Positions 7,045 through 15,211 of a stretch of DNA of 16,745 nucleotides are shown piece by piece (positions within the stretch are counted from its first letter, which is position 1; each line of letters begins with the position of its first letter). The translations under genes and the position numbers were made by a program. The notes below the pieces were generated by a model. That model made no database searches. It was given only the letters and a program-made list of their open reading frames with translations, and had not been told where the DNA came from. The DNA lies in contig DONZ01000241.1 in assembly GCA_003512875.1 (NCBI GenBank), positions 1 through 16,745 on the forward strand. The letters run 5' to 3'. Origin of the DNA: Desulfovibrio sp. Lineage in GTDB: Bacteria; Desulfobacterota; Desulfovibrionia; Desulfovibrionales; Desulfovibrionaceae.

Positions 7045-8088
7045 ATGAAAGAGAAATTGGTTGTTGCTGTTGTCGGTGCGACAGGCGCTGTCGGACGAGA
7101 AATGCTAAGCACGTTATATTCCCGCAATTTTCCTGCCACAACCATAAAAGCTCTTGCTTCTTCCCGCTCTGCCGGAACCAAAGTTCCTTACGGCGATGAC
7201 GAGCTCGTTGTTGAAGAATTGACAGAAAATTCCTTTGAAGGCGTTGATATTGCTATTTTTTCAGCAGGAGGCGGCACAAGCACGGAATTTGCGCCTCACG
7301 CCGTGAAATCCGGCTGCGTTGTTGTGGACAATTCCAGCGCTTGGCGCATGGACGAACGCTGTCCCCTTGTCATTCCGGAAGTCAACGCCCATGCCCTCAA
7401 AAAACACAACGGCATTATTGCGAACCCCAACTGCTCCACCATTCAAATGCTTGTCGCCCTCAAACCTATCCACGATGTGAGCCCTATCAAGCGCGTCGTT
7501 GTTTCCACCTACCAAGCAGTTAGCGGCACCGGGCAAAAAGGCATACAGGAACTTGAAACCCAAGTCCGCCAGCTCTTCAACGGCATAGAACCGGAAAACA
7601 CCGTATACCCTCACCGTATCGCTTTCAACTGCCTGCCGCATATCGACGTTTTCCTCGACAACGACTATACCAAAGAAGAAATGAAAATGGTCAACGAAAC
7701 CAATAAGATTTTTGAAGACCCCAATATCAAAGTCACGGCGACGTGCGTTCGTGTTCCGGTATTTTACAGCCACAGCGAAGCCGTCAACATAGAAACGGAA
7801 AAGAAAATCACCGCAAAAGAAGCCCGCGCAATCCTGGCGACAGCCCCCGGAGTGCAGCTTTATGACAATCCGAAAGAAAACATGTATCCGCTGGCGACTG
7901 TCGCGGCAGGCGAAGACGCAACATTCGTCGGCCGTATCCGTGAGGACGAATCCATCGCAAACGGTCTGAACATGTGGATAGTTGCGGATAACGTCCGCAA
8001 GGGTGCTGCGCTGAACGCGGTACAAATCGCCGAAAAACTTTTGGAAATGGATTTAGTCTGCGTCAAGGACAAAAATCTCTTCATGTAG
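7045..8088 (+). CDS. asd: Aspartate-semialdehyde dehydrogenase
   Basis: NADPH-dependent reduction of aspartyl phosphate to aspartate semialdehyde, the branch point to lysine/diaminopimelate, threonine and methionine. The 347 residues show the N-terminal nucleotide loop GATGAVG (11-17), SAGGGTS (73-79), the nucleophile C130 in NPNCSTIQ, YQAVSGTG (156-163), and the substrate arginine and catalytic histidine in CVRVPVFYSHSEAV (R236, H243). Length is normal for the family. ATG at 7045 follows GAGAGGAA, with AGGA 7 bases before the start. It is a single-gene unit: its own strong promoter lies upstream and an intrinsic terminator starts 17 bases after the stop. Confidence 0.96.
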   Translation: MKEKLVVAVVGATGAVGREMLSTLYSRNFPATTIKALASSRSAGTKVPYGDDELVVEELTENSFEGVDIAIFSAGGGTSTEFAPHAVKSGCVVVDNSSAWRMDERCPLVIPEVNAHALKKHNGIIANPNCSTIQMLVALKPIHDVSPIKRVVVSTYQAVSGTGQKGIQELETQVRQLFNGIEPENTVYPHRIAFNCLPHIDVFLDNDYTKEEMKMVNETNKIFEDPNIKVTATCVRVPVFYSHSEAVNIETEKKITAKEARAILATAPGVQLYDNPKENMYPLATVAAGEDATFVGRIREDESIANGLNMWIVADNVRKGAALNAVQIAEKLLEMDLVCVKDKNLFM

Positions 8089-8105
8089 TCCCTAAAAATC
8101 TTGCA

Positions 8106-8141
8106 AAAAGCCCCCCCCTGCATGCATATGGGGGGGCTTTT
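8106..8141 (+). terminator. Intrinsic terminator of asd
   Basis: Twelve-base-pair stem AAAAGCCCCCCC / GGGGGGGCTTTT (8106-8117 with 8130-8141), with a 12-base loop that itself contains the self-complementary TGCATGCA. The T-rich side is short (CTTTTGTTATT). The A-tract on the left arm would also allow some function on the minus strand. Confidence 0.85.
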
Positions 8142-8188
8142 GTTATTAAAAACTTGGTTCATGAATTTTTTCGCATAATATTTTTCTT

Positions 8189-8217
8189 TTGCACAAAATT
8201 TGCATATATAGTATAAA
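8189..8217 (+). promoter_or_regulatory. Candidate promoter of the acylation cassette
   Basis: TTGCAC (8189-8194), a 17-base spacer and TATAAA (8212-8217), 25 bases before the preferred start of the HlyD-like gene and downstream of the asd terminator. The -10 is good (5 of 6); the -35 keeps only the TTG core. Confidence 0.45.
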
Positions 8218-8242
8218 CTGCATTATTCACAGTGAGGCTCTT

Positions 8243-9301
8243 ATGAAAAAATTAAAAGCATTGCCCGGCAAAAGTTTGGAAAACATGGCGATCATCAAAC
8301 AAAAAATGCCGGAAAAAAAGCACTTGATCATCGGTATCTGCCTTTGTTTCCTGCTTGCTTTCCTTCTTTTTTTATTGAGCCAAAAAGTCGTCAGCGAAAA
8401 GGCGGAACTCACCAGGCGGGGAGAGGCAATTTATTCCCCTGTTGAGGGCATAATTTATGAAGTTCTTATTCCAAAAGGAAAAACTGTCCGCAAAGGAGAC
8501 GCCCTTATCCGCTTCGACCCTGCCTATATCCGCTCCAAAGTTTCGGAAATCCGCGGATATTTGCAGTTATTCAAAGAAAACCGGCATAATTCCGGAACAC
8601 TCAAACAAATATTCAAACCTCTTTTGAATGATGTGTTTGCGGGAATTACCCAAGAAGTTCTCTCGCTGTCCGAAACGGAAAAGAAAAAACTGGCGGAATT
8701 GCAGCAAATCACACGGGAACACACCAAAGCCCAAGTCGCCATGCGGAGCCCTTCCTCTTTTGTCGACGGCAAGCCCGATGCCGCACTCGTGCAAAAAGAA
8801 CAGGAACTGCAAAAAAAATATGAAGAAGCGGAACAGGCTTTTCACGAAGCCAGTACCGCCCGCGCCTTGGCTGATAAGAAATACCGCGATTTAACCAATT
8901 CCCTGGGAGAACCCAACAGTATCTTATACCGTTATTTGGAAGAAGAATACAATAAAACCCTCGCCTTGCAAAAAAACGAATATATTTACGCGCCTTTCAA
9001 TGCCGTTGTCGGCATAACCTACGTAAAGGCAGGGTCGATAGTGCAGCGGAATGAAATACTTATGGATATTCATCCGGAAAATGCAGAAGAATGGTGGGTG
9101 CTTGCGGAATTTTCCAAAAATGACGCAAAAAAACTCAAGGAACGGGATATCTGCACCGTCCTCACCGAAGACGGCGAAAAACTCGAAGCCCGCATTTTCA
9201 AGATTGAAGAAAAACAAGAAAAAAGCCTTGTCAAACTTTATATCATAAACCCGCCTGAAAACCTGAAAGCCTCTGAATTTGTCACCGTAAAAAGCAAATA
9301 A
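8243..9301 (+). CDS. HlyD-like membrane-anchored periplasmic adaptor protein
   Basis: A 352-residue protein with a short cytoplasmic N-terminus, one membrane anchor (about 28-45), and a first half-lipoyl/barrel motif SPVEGIIYEVLIPKGKTV (65-82) ending in LIRFDP. A charged, probably coiled-coil helical hairpin follows (about 140-215), then the second lipoyl half APFNAVVGITYVKAGSIV (250-267) and a C-terminal beta region. This is the layout of HlyD/EmrA-type membrane fusion proteins. ATG at 8243 follows GTGAGG by 5 bases; an in-frame TTG 18 codons upstream is less likely and overlaps the candidate promoter. No ABC, MFS or RND pump and no outer-membrane channel is adjacent. The next genes are an MBOAT acyltransferase and an AlgX/AlgJ-like protein, so a scaffold role in glycan acylation, loosely like Alg44, is my inference. 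Unlike Alg44 it has no room for a PilZ domain. Confidence 0.8.
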   Translation: MKKLKALPGKSLENMAIIKQKMPEKKHLIIGICLCFLLAFLLFLLSQKVVSEKAELTRRGEAIYSPVEGIIYEVLIPKGKTVRKGDALIRFDPAYIRSKVSEIRGYLQLFKENRHNSGTLKQIFKPLLNDVFAGITQEVLSLSETEKKKLAELQQITREHTKAQVAMRSPSSFVDGKPDAALVQKEQELQKKYEEAEQAFHEASTARALADKKYRDLTNSLGEPNSILYRYLEEEYNKTLALQKNEYIYAPFNAVVGITYVKAGSIVQRNEILMDIHPENAEEWWVLAEFSKNDAKKLKERDICTVLTEDGEKLEARIFKIEEKQEKSLVKLYIINPPENLKASEFVTVKSK

Positions 9302-9304
9302 AAC

Positions 9305-9333
9305 TTGACTGTCCAGGTGTTCTTAGCTATTTT
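9305..9333 (+). promoter_or_regulatory. Possible internal promoter before the MBOAT gene
   Basis: TTGACT (9305-9310, 5 of 6), a 17-base spacer and TATTTT (9328-9333, 4 of 6) in the 61-base gap before the acyltransferase gene. Given the AT-rich context this could be chance. Confidence 0.3.
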
Positions 9334-9362
9334 TTCAAAAATTTTTCATACTTAGGGACAAT

Positions 9363-10745
9363 ATGGTCTTTTCTTCCTTACCGTTTCTCTTTTTAATTTT
9401 TCCATTTTTTTTAGCTGCGCTTTTATGCGGCTCATTTTTTAAAAATGCGGCGTTCAGAAACTGTTCGGTCCTCATCATCAGCTTATTTTTTTATATTTGG
9501 GAAGAATCAACCAATACGCTGATACTCATAGCAATTTGTCTGATCAACTATTACGGCGCATCATACCTTGCCAATGAAAAACACGGCAAAAAAATTTTCA
9601 TAGCGCTCATTGCTCTCAATCTTCTTCTGCTGTTCATTTTTAAATACAGCCTTTGGTGCCTGTCTTTCGTGACAGACAGATTTATCGATAAAAATATCAT
9701 GCTCCTTGGTATCAGCTTTTTTATTTTCCATGCAATAAGCTATCTCGCCGACGTCCATACAAAAAAAATCCAAGCCTCAAAAAACCTGCTCGATTTTTCA
9801 ACGTACTTTTGTATGTTTCCCCATTTGGTGGCGGGTCCCATTGTGCGTTATGCGCAAATCAAAGACGATATTCGCGCTTACCGAGCTTCCAAAGAACTTT
9901 TTTCCTTCGGCATGTATAGGTTTTTATTGGGACTGAACAAAAAAATCATTATTGCGAACTCTGTTTCCATACTTGCCGACTTCACCTTTTCCGCCACTTC
10001 GCCAAAAGTTTTCTCTTTTATGGATGCCTGGACCGGCATTATCGCCTACGGACTGCAAATTTATTTTGACTTTTCTGCCTATTCCGATATGGCTGTCGGA
10101 CTTGCCGCCATGGCGGGTTTCCGTTTTGAAGAAAACTTCAACCGTCCCTACATCAGCACGTCCGTTCGGGAATTTTGGCGGCGCTGGCATATTTCCCTTT
10201 CCACGTGGCTGAGAGATTACCTCTATATTCCCCTGGGCGGAAGCAAATCCGCACATGCCTATATCACCTATCGCAATCTTTTCCTCGTTTTTCTCCTTTG
10301 CGGAATTTGGCACGGAGCGAATACGACTTTCGTTGTTTGGGGATTATGGCACGGTATTTTCATTTGCCTGGAAAGGCTGTGGCTCGAAAAGAAACTTAAC
10401 GCACTGCCCGTGTTTTTCCGGCATGCTTATCTGATCCTGATCATTCTGCTCGGCTGGGTATTTTTTAAAGCGGAAAATTTGCCCTATGCCCTCGAATACT
10501 TTTCCGCACTTTTTAATTTCACCTCTTTTTCCTTTTCATTCGCCTCCGAAACATTTCCCTTGATTATGCTGGCAATCGGAACAGTCATCTGCTTTTTGCC
10601 CCAAAAATACATTGTCGTTCCAACTTCGCACGCTCCTGCGAATTTTAAGCTCCGCCATTTGATTTTTCAATTCCTTCTCGGCTGCTTCGCCATATCGCTT
10701 TTGCTTTCATCAAGCAGAAATCCTTTTATTTATTTTAATTTTTAG
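9363..10745 (+). CDS. MBOAT-family O-acyltransferase, AlgI-like
   Basis: Polytopic inner-membrane protein of 460 residues from the membrane-bound O-acyltransferase family (AlgI/PatA/DltB group), which moves acyl groups, usually acetyl, across the membrane for modification of extracytoplasmic glycans. Signature blocks: FPHLVAGPIVRY (152-163), YFDFSAYSDMAVGLA (234-248), FNRPYISTSVREFWRRWHISLS (from 259) with DYLYIPLGG (285-293), and CGIWHGANTTFVVWGLWHG (313-331). H317 in IWHG is the expected catalytic histidine; H330 is the second conserved one. Hydrophobic segments run throughout. ATG at 9363 follows AGGG by 5 bases. The downstream gene starts within about 10 bases and encodes the periplasmic partner type usually paired with AlgI. 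The acceptor polymer cannot be read from the sequence. Confidence 0.9.
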   Translation: MVFSSLPFLFLIFPFFLAALLCGSFFKNAAFRNCSVLIISLFFYIWEESTNTLILIAICLINYYGASYLANEKHGKKIFIALIALNLLLLFIFKYSLWCLSFVTDRFIDKNIMLLGISFFIFHAISYLADVHTKKIQASKNLLDFSTYFCMFPHLVAGPIVRYAQIKDDIRAYRASKELFSFGMYRFLLGLNKKIIIANSVSILADFTFSATSPKVFSFMDAWTGIIAYGLQIYFDFSAYSDMAVGLAAMAGFRFEENFNRPYISTSVREFWRRWHISLSTWLRDYLYIPLGGSKSAHAYITYRNLFLVFLLCGIWHGANTTFVVWGLWHGIFICLERLWLEKKLNALPVFFRHAYLILIILLGWVFFKAENLPYALEYFSALFNFTSFSFSFASETFPLIMLAIGTVICFLPQKYIVVPTSHAPANFKLRHLIFQFLLGCFAISLLLSSSRNPFIYFNF

Positions 10746-10754
10746 GAAATGCCC

Positions 10755-11861
10755 ATGGATAAGAAATTCCTTTTCTCATGCTTGATTTGTGTCTTCATTT
10801 TCGCTTTTTCCACGGCTTTTTATTTCAATGATGAAACAATCATAAAAAGCGAAAACAGAATGGTCACGGCGTTCCCGAAACTTCCGGAAAAGCTTTCCAC
10901 ATCGAAAATAAAATATTTTTTCACGCAGCTTTCTCAATTTTATAATGACAACTTTCCGAACAGGGAAAAAATAATCCTGACCCTGACAACACTGGTCCCG
11001 TCCGTAAAAACAGAAAACCTTTCCATTGACACGGTCATAAGCGGCAAAGAAGACTGGCTGTTTTTGGGAAACAACTATAACAACACCATTGATAAGCTTA
11101 CCGGCAAATTATATTATCATGACAGTGACAATAGAAAATACGACGTGAAAAAACGATATGACTTTTACAAAAACATCGCAGAAAAGGTTTTAGCGCACAG
11201 CAAGGAAGTTTTTTTCCTGATAGCCCCCGACAAAAGCACTGTTTATCCTGAATTTCTGCCGGAAACGATTATTCCCGCCCCAAAACCGTTTCATGAATTT
11301 CTCACGCAAAAAATGCAGCGGGAAAATCTGAACGTGTATTATCCCCGTCAAGATTTATTGCAAAACAAAGAAAAAGCGCTGCTTTATTATGTGACGGATT
11401 CGCATTGGAACAATTACGGCGCATTCATCGCCTTCATACGTTTGATTTCCCGGCTCGACCCGGCTTTTCCCGAAATGATAAAAGAAGAAGATTTCCGTTT
11501 CAAACCGCTGAAAAGCACTGCCGGTGATTTAATCAGCCTTGGGAATTTCCTTTTTAAGGATAAAGACTATAAGGATACATTCCAGGTGTCGTATAAAAAC
11601 ATGCCGGTGGAAACGCCAAAAGCGGAACAAACGGAAAACAAACAAAACGGATTGATACAAACGGTCAATCCTGAAGCCTTGATAAACAAAACCGTCTGGA
11701 TTATCGGCGATTCTTTCTCCACGGCTTTACGTCCGTATTTTTCATTTTTCTTTAAAAATGTTTATTTTATCCACAAAGATACGTTCAATGCTTCCCCTGC
11801 AGGTTTTACGGATATTCAAGCCGACTTCGCCGTGTACGAATGTGTTGAACGCTCATTTTAA
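10755..11861 (+). CDS. AlgX/AlgJ-like SGNH acetyltransferase/hydrolase protein
   Basis: Periplasmic, N-terminally anchored protein (hydrophobic residues about 5-22, signal anchor or uncleaved signal) of the AlgX/AlgJ family. These proteins take acetyl groups from an MBOAT partner and place them on a polysaccharide. Counted from ATG 10755 (368 residues): ENR near 33-35, GKEDWLFLG (97-105), APDKSTVYPE (157-166), the catalytic Asp-His pair in TDSHWNNYGA (D215, H217), the nucleophile S320 in IIGDSFS, and YECVER near the end. The triad is therefore complete. I prefer ATG 10755 because AGGA sits 7 bases upstream; ATG 10749 is only two bases from the AGG. The start lies 9 bases after the MBOAT stop, so translation is likely coupled. 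The stretch 11041-11160 has only 44 G+C in 120 bases, far below valS. Confidence 0.85.
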   Translation: MDKKFLFSCLICVFIFAFSTAFYFNDETIIKSENRMVTAFPKLPEKLSTSKIKYFFTQLSQFYNDNFPNREKIILTLTTLVPSVKTENLSIDTVISGKEDWLFLGNNYNNTIDKLTGKLYYHDSDNRKYDVKKRYDFYKNIAEKVLAHSKEVFFLIAPDKSTVYPEFLPETIIPAPKPFHEFLTQKMQRENLNVYYPRQDLLQNKEKALLYYVTDSHWNNYGAFIAFIRLISRLDPAFPEMIKEEDFRFKPLKSTAGDLISLGNFLFKDKDYKDTFQVSYKNMPVETPKAEQTENKQNGLIQTVNPEALINKTVWIIGDSFSTALRPYFSFFFKNVYFIHKDTFNASPAGFTDIQADFAVYECVERSF

Positions 11862-11874
11862 AACTTTTGGATAA

Positions 11875-11915
11875 AATGAATACTGCCGAACCAATATTCG
11901 GCGGCAGTATTCATT
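11875..11915. terminator. Convergent-gene hairpin, likely bidirectional terminator
   Basis: Perfect 14-bp inverted repeat AATGAATACTGCCG / CGGCAGTATTCATT (11875-11888 with 11902-11915), between the AlgX-like gene and the oppositely oriented lipoprotein gene. Reading on the minus strand it is followed by TTTTATCC, so it should end the lipoprotein transcript. Reading on the plus strand it is preceded by AAA and lacks a clean T-tract, so termination there is weaker. A shorter alternative stem CCGAA/TTCGG is nested inside. Confidence 0.7.
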
Positions 11916-11937
11916 ACGCGTAAAAACGCCGTGAAAA

Positions 11938-12300
11938 TCATTCTTCTGTTTGTTTATGGTACTTGATTGTCAACTCCTCATTTTTCAAAACCAATTCGTC
12001 ATCGGAAAGTTTTTCAATAACGTAACTGTCGCTGAAATCAATGGTCACGCCATTACCCAAGCTTTTTCCTGAAAGAATGAGGGTATCGCCTTTTTGCTCC
12101 CATTTTTCATAAAGCAGCGTAGCGCTGTTGACAGAACGTGCTTTACCGCCTTTCTCCAAACACACGCCCTGCACCTGCCCTTCCATTCCGGGAATCGGTT
12201 CGACCCATTTTCCCTCAAGACTCTTTCCCGCACAGGCGGTCAGCATAAAACCCAATACAGCCGCAGCCGCAGCTTTGCATACGGAACGTTTTGTTTTCAT
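11938..12300 (-). CDS. Small lipocalin-like lipoprotein
   Basis: A 120-residue lipoprotein: basic N-terminus, hydrophobic stretch (about 9-20) and lipobox LTAC with C23 as the lipidation site. The mature part resembles small lipocalin-like lipoproteins that I associate with Bacteroidetes and other gut bacteria: GKWVEPIPGM (30-39), an SxNxATLxYExW block (58-67), GDTLILSGKSLGNG (71-84) and a final beta-rich tail. Function is unknown; the fold family binds small hydrophobic ligands in other cases. The start ATG at 12300 has AAGGA about 9 bases upstream. Six-base inverted repeat TCTGTT/AACAGA at 12327-12341 overlaps a TATAAA-like box in its upstream region. Family assignment is from memory. Confidence 0.75.
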   Translation of the reverse strand: MKTKRSVCKAAAAAVLGFMLTACAGKSLEGKWVEPIPGMEGQVQGVCLEKGGKARSVNSATLLYEKWEQKGDTLILSGKSLGNGVTIDFSDSYVIEKLSDDELVLKNEELTIKYHKQTEE

Positions 12301-12435
12301 AATCCATTTTCCTTTTTTTAATAAACTCTGTTTATAACAGATACATTAATCAGCGCCGAAAATCCACAAAAAACATATCCGCATTCCATAAAATTCTCTC
12401 CGCTGCGCAAAAAAATTTCCGCAGACAAGTTTTAC

Positions 12436-12463
12436 TTGAAAGCAAAATTTATTTTGCTATACT
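12436..12463 (+). promoter_or_regulatory. Candidate promoter of valS
   Basis: TTGAAA (12436-12441), a 16-base spacer and TATACT (12458-12463) preceded by TGC, an extended -10. It lies 50 bases before the preferred valS start, in AT-rich DNA. Confidence 0.6.
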
Positions 12464-12513
12464 CATTCCACATTATTTAAATTTTGACAACTAAATCATC
12501 AGATGAGGCAGGC

Positions 12514-15165
12514 ATGGCTTTAAAAGAATTATCAAAGGCGTACGAACCGCAGGAAGTCGAAGAATATTGGCGTGAATATTGGGACAAACATCAATGTTTC
12601 ACTCCCGACATGAACAGCAAGGCTGAACCCTATTCCATTGTCATCCCTCCCCCGAACGTCACGGGAGCACTGCATATCGGGCATGCTTTCAACCAGACAT
12701 TGCAGGATATCCTCGCCCGTCATGCACGCCAGAAGGGTAAAAAGGTTCTTTGGATCGTAGGCACTGACCATGCAGGCATTTCCACCCAAAACGTCGTGGA
12801 GCGAAAACTGCTGAAAGAAGGCGTTTCCCGTCACGATTTGGGGCGTGAAAAATTTCTTGAAAAAGTTTGGGCTTGGAAAGAGGAATACGGCGGAAAAATC
12901 CTCAAACAAATCCGCCATCTTGGTTCTTCCGTAGACTGGACGCGGGAACGCTTCACCATGGACGAGGATCTCGCCAAAGCCGTCCGCAAGGTTTTTGTCC
13001 GGCTTTATGATGAAGGACTTATTTATAAAGGAAAATACATTGTCAACTGGTGCCCCCGCTGCCATACGGCTTTGGCTGATGACGAAGTTGAACACACACC
13101 CCAAAAAGGCGCGTTGTGGCATGTGAAATATATGCTTGAGGACGGTTCCGGCTCCATTGTCATCGCCACATCCCGTCCTGAAACCATACTCGGAGACTCC
13201 GCCGTTTGCGTGCACCCTGACGATGAACGCTACCAACATCTTATCGGCAAAAAAGTCATTGTGCCCATTGCGAACCGCGCCGTGCCCATTATTGCCGACC
13301 GTTATGTCGACAAGGAATTCGGGACGGGAGCGTTGAAAGTCACGCCTTGCCACGACCCCAACGACTGGAACTTGGGACACACGCACCGCATTGACTTTAT
13401 CCAAGTCATAGACGACAACGGAAATATGAACGAGGAAGCCGGCGTTTACAAAGGGCTCAGCCGTGAAGAATGCCGCGAACGCATCGTCAAGGATATCGAA
13501 GCCCTCGGACAGCTTGTCAAAATCGAGGAACTGGACCACAGCGTCGGCACCTGCTACCGATGCAAAACCGTTATCGAACCCTATGTTTCCGTGCAGTGGT
13601 TCGTGGCGACGACGAAACTCGCCCCCAAAGCAAGAGCCGCCGTACCCGCCGAAATTGAAATTCTGCCGGAAACATGGACAAAAACCTATTATAACTGGCT
13701 CGACAATATCCGTGACTGGTGCATAAGCCGCCAGCTTTGGTGGGGACACCGCATTCCCGCATGGACGTGCCAAGACTGCGGAGAACTTATCGTTTCCGAA
13801 CAAGACCCTGCCGTCTGCCCGAAATGCGGCAAAAGCCGTTTGGAACAAGACCCCGATGTGCTGGACACATGGTTTTCTTCCGCTCTTTGGCCCTTTTCCA
13901 CCATGGGCTGGCCCAACAACACGGAGGAATTGAAAACATTCTATCCGTTGAACGTACTTGTAACAGCCTTTGACATCTTATTTTTCTGGGTCGCCCGCAT
14001 GATTATGATGGGTCAGCACTTCATGGGCGAAGTTCCTTTCAGGCAAGTTTATATCCATGCCCTCGTGCGTGACGCCCAAGGCAGAAAAATGTCCAAATCC
14101 TTAGGCAACGGCATTGACCCGCTGGATATGATCAATAAATACGGGGCGGACGCTCTGCGTTTCACGATGGCGTCCTTAGCAGCCATGGGTCGTGATATCC
14201 GCCTTTCGGAAGAACGTATCGAAGGATACCGCAACTTTGTGAACAAGGTTTGGAATGCCGCCCGCTTCGCCCTTTTGAATTTAGAGGGAAACAAACCCGA
14301 ACCGCTTGCGTTGGAAAAGGTTTCAGCCCTGCACCATGTATGGATTTTGCACCGCTTGGAAGAAGTGAAAGCCGAAAGCGAAACGGCAATCAACGCATAC
14401 CGTTTCAACGACTTGGCACAATGTTTGTACAAATTCGTCTGGAATGAATTTTGCGACTGGTATCTCGAACTTGTCAAAGGCGATTTCAAGGGAACGGCGG
14501 AACAAAAAAAGGAAGCCTCCTTTGTGCTGTACACCGTCCTTTCCGAAACCCTTATCCTGCTGCACCCCATCATGCCTTTTGTGACCAGCGAAATTTGGCA
14601 GGCTTTGCCCGGCAATGCGGACGGCAACCTTGCCGAAATGCTCCGTCCCGAAATGCGTCCGGAATGCCTGAAAGAAAAAGAAGCGAACGCAATGCTCTAT
14701 ATTCAGGAAGTCATTGTCGCCATCCGCGCCATGAAGAGCGAACTCGGCATTGCGCCTTCCATGAAACTGAACGCGCTGATAAAGCCTCTTAACGATGAAC
14801 AAGCGGAACTTCTGGAACATGCAAAAGCATGGCTCATGTTCCTTGCCCGCCTTGAAGATTTTGAAATTTCAAAAACAGCGGCGGTGCCAAAAGCAAGCGC
14901 AAGCAATATTATTCAAGGCACTGAAATCACAATCCTTTTAGAGGGTGTTTTAGACTTCAAAGCGGAACTTGCCCGCCTTGAAAAAGAGCTTGTGAAGCTT
15001 GAAAAGGAATTGGCAGGCATTGAAACCCGCCTTTCCAACGCGAACTTCGTAGCCAACGCCCCGGAAACCGTTGTTGCAAAGGATAAGGAAAGAGCAACGG
15101 ATTTAACCGATAAAAAAGCGAAACTGCTTGCACTGCAAAAGCGTTTCCAAGAAGCCTTAGCATAA
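12514..15165 (+). CDS. valS: Valyl-tRNA synthetase
   Basis: Charges tRNA-Val in the cytoplasm. From ATG 12514 the protein is 883 residues, a normal length. Class I signatures: HIGH at 54-57 in GALHIGHAF and KMSKS at 525-529. The editing (CP1) region lies between them and includes TSRPET. It also has an added zinc-ribbon, C419/C422 and C435/C438, followed by DVLDTWFSSALWP. The anticodon-binding domain follows, and the C-terminus is the Lys/Glu-rich coiled coil typical of ValS (about residues 818-880). I prefer ATG 12514 (GAGG 5 bases upstream) over the in-frame TTG at 12484, which adds ten unconserved-looking residues. Codon use is GC-richer here (36 of 60 in 13501-13560) than in the preceding cassette. 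Confidence 0.97.
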   Translation: MALKELSKAYEPQEVEEYWREYWDKHQCFTPDMNSKAEPYSIVIPPPNVTGALHIGHAFNQTLQDILARHARQKGKKVLWIVGTDHAGISTQNVVERKLLKEGVSRHDLGREKFLEKVWAWKEEYGGKILKQIRHLGSSVDWTRERFTMDEDLAKAVRKVFVRLYDEGLIYKGKYIVNWCPRCHTALADDEVEHTPQKGALWHVKYMLEDGSGSIVIATSRPETILGDSAVCVHPDDERYQHLIGKKVIVPIANRAVPIIADRYVDKEFGTGALKVTPCHDPNDWNLGHTHRIDFIQVIDDNGNMNEEAGVYKGLSREECRERIVKDIEALGQLVKIEELDHSVGTCYRCKTVIEPYVSVQWFVATTKLAPKARAAVPAEIEILPETWTKTYYNWLDNIRDWCISRQLWWGHRIPAWTCQDCGELIVSEQDPAVCPKCGKSRLEQDPDVLDTWFSSALWPFSTMGWPNNTEELKTFYPLNVLVTAFDILFFWVARMIMMGQHFMGEVPFRQVYIHALVRDAQGRKMSKSLGNGIDPLDMINKYGADALRFTMASLAAMGRDIRLSEERIEGYRNFVNKVWNAARFALLNLEGNKPEPLALEKVSALHHVWILHRLEEVKAESETAINAYRFNDLAQCLYKFVWNEFCDWYLELVKGDFKGTAEQKKEASFVLYTVLSETLILLHPIMPFVTSEIWQALPGNADGNLAEMLRPEMRPECLKEKEANAMLYIQEVIVAIRAMKSELGIAPSMKLNALIKPLNDEQAELLEHAKAWLMFLARLEDFEISKTAAVPKASASNIIQGTEITILLEGVLDFKAELARLEKELVKLEKELAGIETRLSNANFVANAPETVVAKDKERATDLTDKKAKLLALQKRFQEALA

Positions 15166-15185
15166 AAAGGGTTTTTCGCCCTTTT
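15165..15185 (+). terminator. Weak candidate terminator after valS
   Basis: Seven-base-pair stem AAAAGGG/CCCTTTT with a 7-base loop (15165-15171 with 15179-15185). It overlaps the last base of the valS stop and is followed by a broken T-rich run. It could attenuate transcription rather than end it, because the next gene starts only 46 bases after valS. Confidence 0.45.
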
Positions 15186-15211
15186 ATCCTTCTTTTATCT
15201 GTGAGGAAGCC

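Noticed and set aside
7261..8025. Open frame of 254 codons on the minus strand
   Set aside because: Antisense to asd, with a composition (many Phe, Val, Asp, His) typical of a mirrored coding sequence.
12532..13848. Long open frame of 438 codons on the minus strand
   Set aside because: It lies wholly antisense to valS, whose motifs are intact, and its translation has no recognisable domain. GC-rich codon use in valS explains the missing stops.
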